From the NCBI RefSeq assembly GCF_947259345.1, contig NZ_CAMYLS010000001.1, positions 1 through 64,000 of the forward strand: DNA of 64,000 bases. Reading direction: 5' to 3'. This document shows positions 61,559 through 64,000 of the stretch, piece by piece; position 1 is the first letter of the stretch, and each line of letters begins with the position of its first letter. Both the position numbers and the translations under genes were made by a program. This stretch comes from an uncultured Maricaulis sp. (GTDB lineage: Bacteria > Pseudomonadota > Alphaproteobacteria > Caulobacterales > Maricaulaceae). Below the pieces are notes generated by a model, which was given only the letters and a program-made list of their open reading frames with translations, had not been told where the DNA came from and searched no databases.

Positions 61559-62503
61559 TCAGCGGCTGACGGGAGAGGGCTCAGTCCTGGGTGGAATGGC
61601 GCCATGATGGGCAATGGCATGACTGGCCCGGCGGCAGGCGGCACCAAGCGCCGTCTCAAGCGGTGTGCCGGAGGCCAGCGCGCCAAGCAGGCCGGCATTG
61701 AAAGCATCGCCGGCACCGGTGGTGTCGACGACGCGCTGTGGTGGGAAGGCGGGAATATGGGTGGGTGACGCGCCTCCGGATACCGCGTGGCAACCCTCGG
61801 GGCCATCCTTGAGGATGACGGTTTCAACCCCCAATGCTTGCCAGCGCGCCAGATGGCCGGTGGTCTCCAGGCCGGGATGGAGCAAGTCTTCGTCCGAGCG
61901 GGTGGGCAGGGCGACATCGGTCACCGCGGCAAAGGCGTCAAAGGCGGCTTGTGCCGCGTCCGGGCCGGGCCAGCCGGCGGGTCTGTAATTGGGGTCAAAG
62001 GCGACTTTCCCACCGCCGGCCCTCACATCTTTTGCCAGCGCAATCAGGCGCTGACGGGCATCGCTCGGCAAAATGGAGAGTGTAATGCCGGACAAGTAGA
62101 GCCAATCGGCTTGTCCGGCCGCCGCAAGCGCGGTGGCGATGCCGGGCAGGCTGAACAGGTCGCGTGCCGCCGACTGGTCACGCCAGTAGTCGAAGCTGCG
62201 CTCGCCCGCTGTATCTGTGCGGATGGCATACAGGCCCGGCCGTCGATCGGGATGACGCAGCACATGCTCTGTCCCCAGGCCTTCATCGCGCCAGGCGGCG
62301 ACCATCGCATCGGACCAGGCATCGGTGCCAAGCGCAGTGATATAGTCGACGCGGCAGCTCTGGCGGGCCAGGCCGATTGCCGTGTTCAGTGTATCGCCGC
62401 CCTGGCCCAGCCGCACGGTTTCGCCAAGCACGACCGTTTCACCGGCGCCGGAGAGCTCAAGCATCGCTTCGCCGATGACGGCAATATGCGGGCGCCGGGT
62501 CAT
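61559..62503 (-). CDS. kdgK: 2-keto-3-deoxygluconate kinase (PfkB family)
   Basis: A 314-residue ribokinase-family sugar kinase expected to phosphorylate 2-keto-3-deoxygluconate (KDG) to KDPG, the entry to the Entner-Doudoroff aldolase step. The first PfkB signature GGDTLNTAIGLAR and the second DTTGAGDAFNAGLLG (catalytic Asp in GAGD) are present. The KDG-kinase reading relies on its place next to manD, whose product is KDG. It starts 2 bases after the manD stop and ends 14 bases before the esterase start, so all three are one operon. Confidence 0.88.
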   Translation of the reverse strand: MTRRPHIAVIGEAMLELSGAGETVVLGETVRLGQGGDTLNTAIGLARQSCRVDYITALGTDAWSDAMVAAWRDEGLGTEHVLRHPDRRPGLYAIRTDTAGERSFDYWRDQSAARDLFSLPGIATALAAAGQADWLYLSGITLSILPSDARQRLIALAKDVRAGGGKVAFDPNYRPAGWPGPDAAQAAFDAFAAVTDVALPTRSDEDLLHPGLETTGHLARWQALGVETVILKDGPEGCHAVSGGASPTHIPAFPPQRVVDTTGAGDAFNAGLLGALASGTPLETALGAACRRASHAIAHHGAIPPRTEPSPVSR

Positions 62504-62505
62504 GT

Positions 62506-63714
62506 CTACCAATTCCACATCGATCCGTCGGTCAGGCGGGCGACGGGGAGTTGTTTGGGGTCATAGGGGTATTTGGCCGCCAGGGTCTCGTCGATGTCGA
62601 CGCCATGTCCGGCTGTTTCGCCAGGGTGGAGATAGCCATCCGCGAAGCTGTAGGCGTGCGGGAAGACGGCATCAGTCTCCTCGGAGTGACGCATATATTC
62701 CTGAATCCCGAAATTCGGTACCCACAGGTCGAAATGCAGCGCCGCACCCATGCAGGCGGGCGACAGATCGGTGGCGCCATGGGCGCCGGTGCGCACCTGA
62801 TACAGAGCGGCCAGTCCGGCGATCTGTCGCAAATGGGTGATGCCGCCCGCATGGACCACAGTCGTCCGGATAAAGTCGATCAGCTGTTCCTCGATCAGGG
62901 TGCGGCAGTCATGTATGGAGTTGAAAATTTCGCCGACGGCCAGCGGTGTGGTGGTGTGCTGGCGGACAATCCGGAAGGCTTCCTGGTTTTCTGCTGGTGT
63001 GCAGTCTTCCATCCAAAACAGGCGATAGGGTTCGAGCGATTTTCCCAGGCGCGCAGCCTCGATCGGGGTCAGCCGGTGATGCACATCGTGCAGGAGCTCG
63101 ATTTCGGGTCCGTAATTGGCCCGCAGGCGTTCGAAGAGCCTGGGCGCATGATCAAGATAGGCCGGCGTTGACCAGACGGTTTCCATGGGCAGTGCGCTGT
63201 CGGCGGGTTCGTAATAAAGCCCGCCCATGCCGACGCCATAAGCGCCCTTCACGCCGGGCACACCGGACTGGGCCCGGACCGCCTTGTAGCCCATCTCCTG
63301 ATAGCGCCCGACCGCATCAACCGTTTCTTCAATGTCAGCGCCATTGGCATGACCGTAGACCAGCACGCCATCACGCGAGGCGCCGCCGAGCAATTGGTAG
63401 AGAGGCAGGCCGGCGGCCTTGGCCTTGATGTCCCAGAGCGCCGTGTCGACCGCAGCAATGGCCGACATGGTCACCGGTCCGCGACGCCAATAGGCTCCGC
63501 GATAGAGGAATTGCCAGATGTCCTCGACCCGGTGCGCATCACGGCCGATCAGGAGCGGGATGACGTGATCTTCCAGATAGGCGACGACCGCTTTCTCGCG
63601 GCCGTTGAGCGTGGCATCGCCTATGCCGTGAAGCCCTTGATCAGTCAGTATTTTCAGGGTCACAAAGTTTCGGCCGGGACAGGTTACGATGACCTTGGCA
63701 TCCGTGATCTTCAT
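62506..63714 (-). CDS. manD: D-mannonate dehydratase (enolase superfamily)
   Basis: Dehydrates D-mannonate to 2-keto-3-deoxygluconate. The 402-residue length equals that of characterised ManD enzymes, and all the known functional positions can be read off: Arg147 and Tyr159 (base dyad), Asp210, Glu236 and Glu262 (Mg2+ ligands), His212 and His312. The sequence around them ([48 protein letters not shown]) is typical of the high-activity ManD group. The ATG at 63714 is chosen from that length. It leads the minus-strand operon. Confidence 0.95.
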   Translation of the reverse strand: MKITDAKVIVTCPGRNFVTLKILTDQGLHGIGDATLNGREKAVVAYLEDHVIPLLIGRDAHRVEDIWQFLYRGAYWRRGPVTMSAIAAVDTALWDIKAKAAGLPLYQLLGGASRDGVLVYGHANGADIEETVDAVGRYQEMGYKAVRAQSGVPGVKGAYGVGMGGLYYEPADSALPMETVWSTPAYLDHAPRLFERLRANYGPEIELLHDVHHRLTPIEAARLGKSLEPYRLFWMEDCTPAENQEAFRIVRQHTTTPLAVGEIFNSIHDCRTLIEEQLIDFIRTTVVHAGGITHLRQIAGLAALYQVRTGAHGATDLSPACMGAALHFDLWVPNFGIQEYMRHSEETDAVFPHAYSFADGYLHPGETAGHGVDIDETLAAKYPYDPKQLPVARLTDGSMWNW

Positions 63715-63735
63715 CGTGAGCTCCGACCTGTTTAC

Positions 63736-63746
63736 TTGTCGGACAA
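63736..63746. promoter_or_regulatory. Palindromic operator candidate TTGTCGGACAA
   Basis: TTGTC and GACAA are perfect inverted repeats around one G, 22 bases ahead of the manD ATG in the 146-base divergent region between manD and the uxuB-like gene. The form resembles GntR-type hexuronate operators (TTGT-N-ACAA). The regulator is not in the window. Inferred. Confidence 0.5.
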
Positions 63747-63860
63747 TTGATTGACGTGCCACTGCAGCTCTGTCAACTTCGTAGCCGATCCGAACATGAA
63801 GAGGGTGGTCGAAGAGGGGCGCGGGCGTGTGGTCGCATCATCTTTTCTGCCGGGGAGTGG

Positions 63861-64000
63861 ATGAGACTTACCAGGAAACAGCTTGACCATCTCCCGTCCG
63901 GCCTGGCGCGTCCGTCTTATGATCGTAGCCAGCCTGTCGGCGTGGTCCATCTCGGCCTGGGCGCGTTCCACCGCGCTCATCAGGCGGTCTATTTCGATGC
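63861..64000 (+). CDS. uxuB: Mannonate/mannitol oxidoreductase, 5' part (UxuB-like)
   Basis: The first ~46 residues of a gene running off the window. ATG at 63861 follows GGGGAG at 63852-63857. The translation begins MRLTRKQLDHLPSGLARPSY and continues to VGVVHLGLGAFHRAHQAVYF, the N-terminal NAD-binding signature of the mannitol dehydrogenase family. Beside manD it is best read as fructuronate reductase making D-mannonate, the ManD substrate; mannitol dehydrogenase or another polyol oxidoreductase cannot be excluded from this fragment. Confidence 0.82.
   Translation, partial: MRLTRKQLDHLPSGLARPSYDRSQPVGVVHLGLGAFHRAHQAVYFD

Overview
The window looks like chromosomal DNA of a GC-rich, probably marine alphaproteobacterium. 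The gene content (TonB-dependent receptor, several exported serine hydrolases, DgcN/DgcA, hexuronate genes, the recombinase/DUF2924/DUF3489 mobile core) would fit the Maricaulales/Hyphomonadaceae, but that placement is an inference from gene content and style, not from a marker phylogeny.

Layout. (1) 1-7717 is conserved core: lepA, a secreted peroxiredoxin, serA and serB of serine biosynthesis, msrA, a propeller lipoprotein and small exported or membrane proteins. (2) 7877-7966 is tRNA-Ser(GGA), and about 7967-27500 behind it is a mobile, defence-rich island. Next to the tRNA lies an array of TTCCCTG/CAGGGAA repeats. Then comes a tightly coupled operon (small protein, ParB-methyltransferase fusion, DUF5681, DUF3489, DUF2924, large serine recombinase). 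Beyond it are a C-protein-like regulator with a C-box facing a PD-(D/E)XK-like protein, two uncharacterised large proteins (one with a PDF...ECK nuclease motif), a cytosine methyltransferase with Vsr, and a five-gene operon of Z1 ATPase, DUF4420 nuclease, GHKL (MutL/MORC-like) ATPase, an unrecognised protein and a DUF6339-like protein. This last operon resembles the Z1/GHKL/REase restriction-like systems and the MZA defence type, but no AIPR gene is seen.

(3) 27570-45425 is a coherent catabolic locus for D-amino-acid-containing peptides. It holds four exported SxxK serine hydrolases, an N-acyl-D-amino-acid deacylase-like lipoprotein, a Tat-exported M19 dipeptidase homologue that lacks expected metal ligands, a GntR regulator, a TonB-dependent receptor, a YkvI-type permease, DgcN (D-glutamate N-acetyltransferase), DgcA (N-acetyl-D-glutamate racemase) and a DUF819 transporter. 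A plausible flow is outer-membrane uptake, periplasmic trimming, inner-membrane import, then D-Glu to N-acetyl-D-Glu to N-acetyl-L-Glu. A shared AATTAAGGCTG motif sits in front of both the dipeptidase and receptor transcription units.

(4) 45426-54310 is bounded by decayed insertion-sequence remnants. It carries a SPINDLY-type TPR glycosyltransferase divergent from a five-gene nucleotide-sugar operon (two C-methyltransferase-family proteins, a GT2, a CDP-glucose-pyrophosphorylase-like enzyme and an NAD epimerase). (5) 54325-59514 holds an SDR protein, a small exported protein, modABC for molybdate uptake and a THUMP-type RNA methyltransferase. (6) 59511-64000 is a hexuronate locus: an esterase lipoprotein, kdgK and manD on the minus strand, and the start of a mannonate oxidoreductase (uxuB-like) on the plus strand, with a palindromic operator candidate between manD and uxuB.

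All identifications come from reading motifs in the translated sequence. No database search was run.
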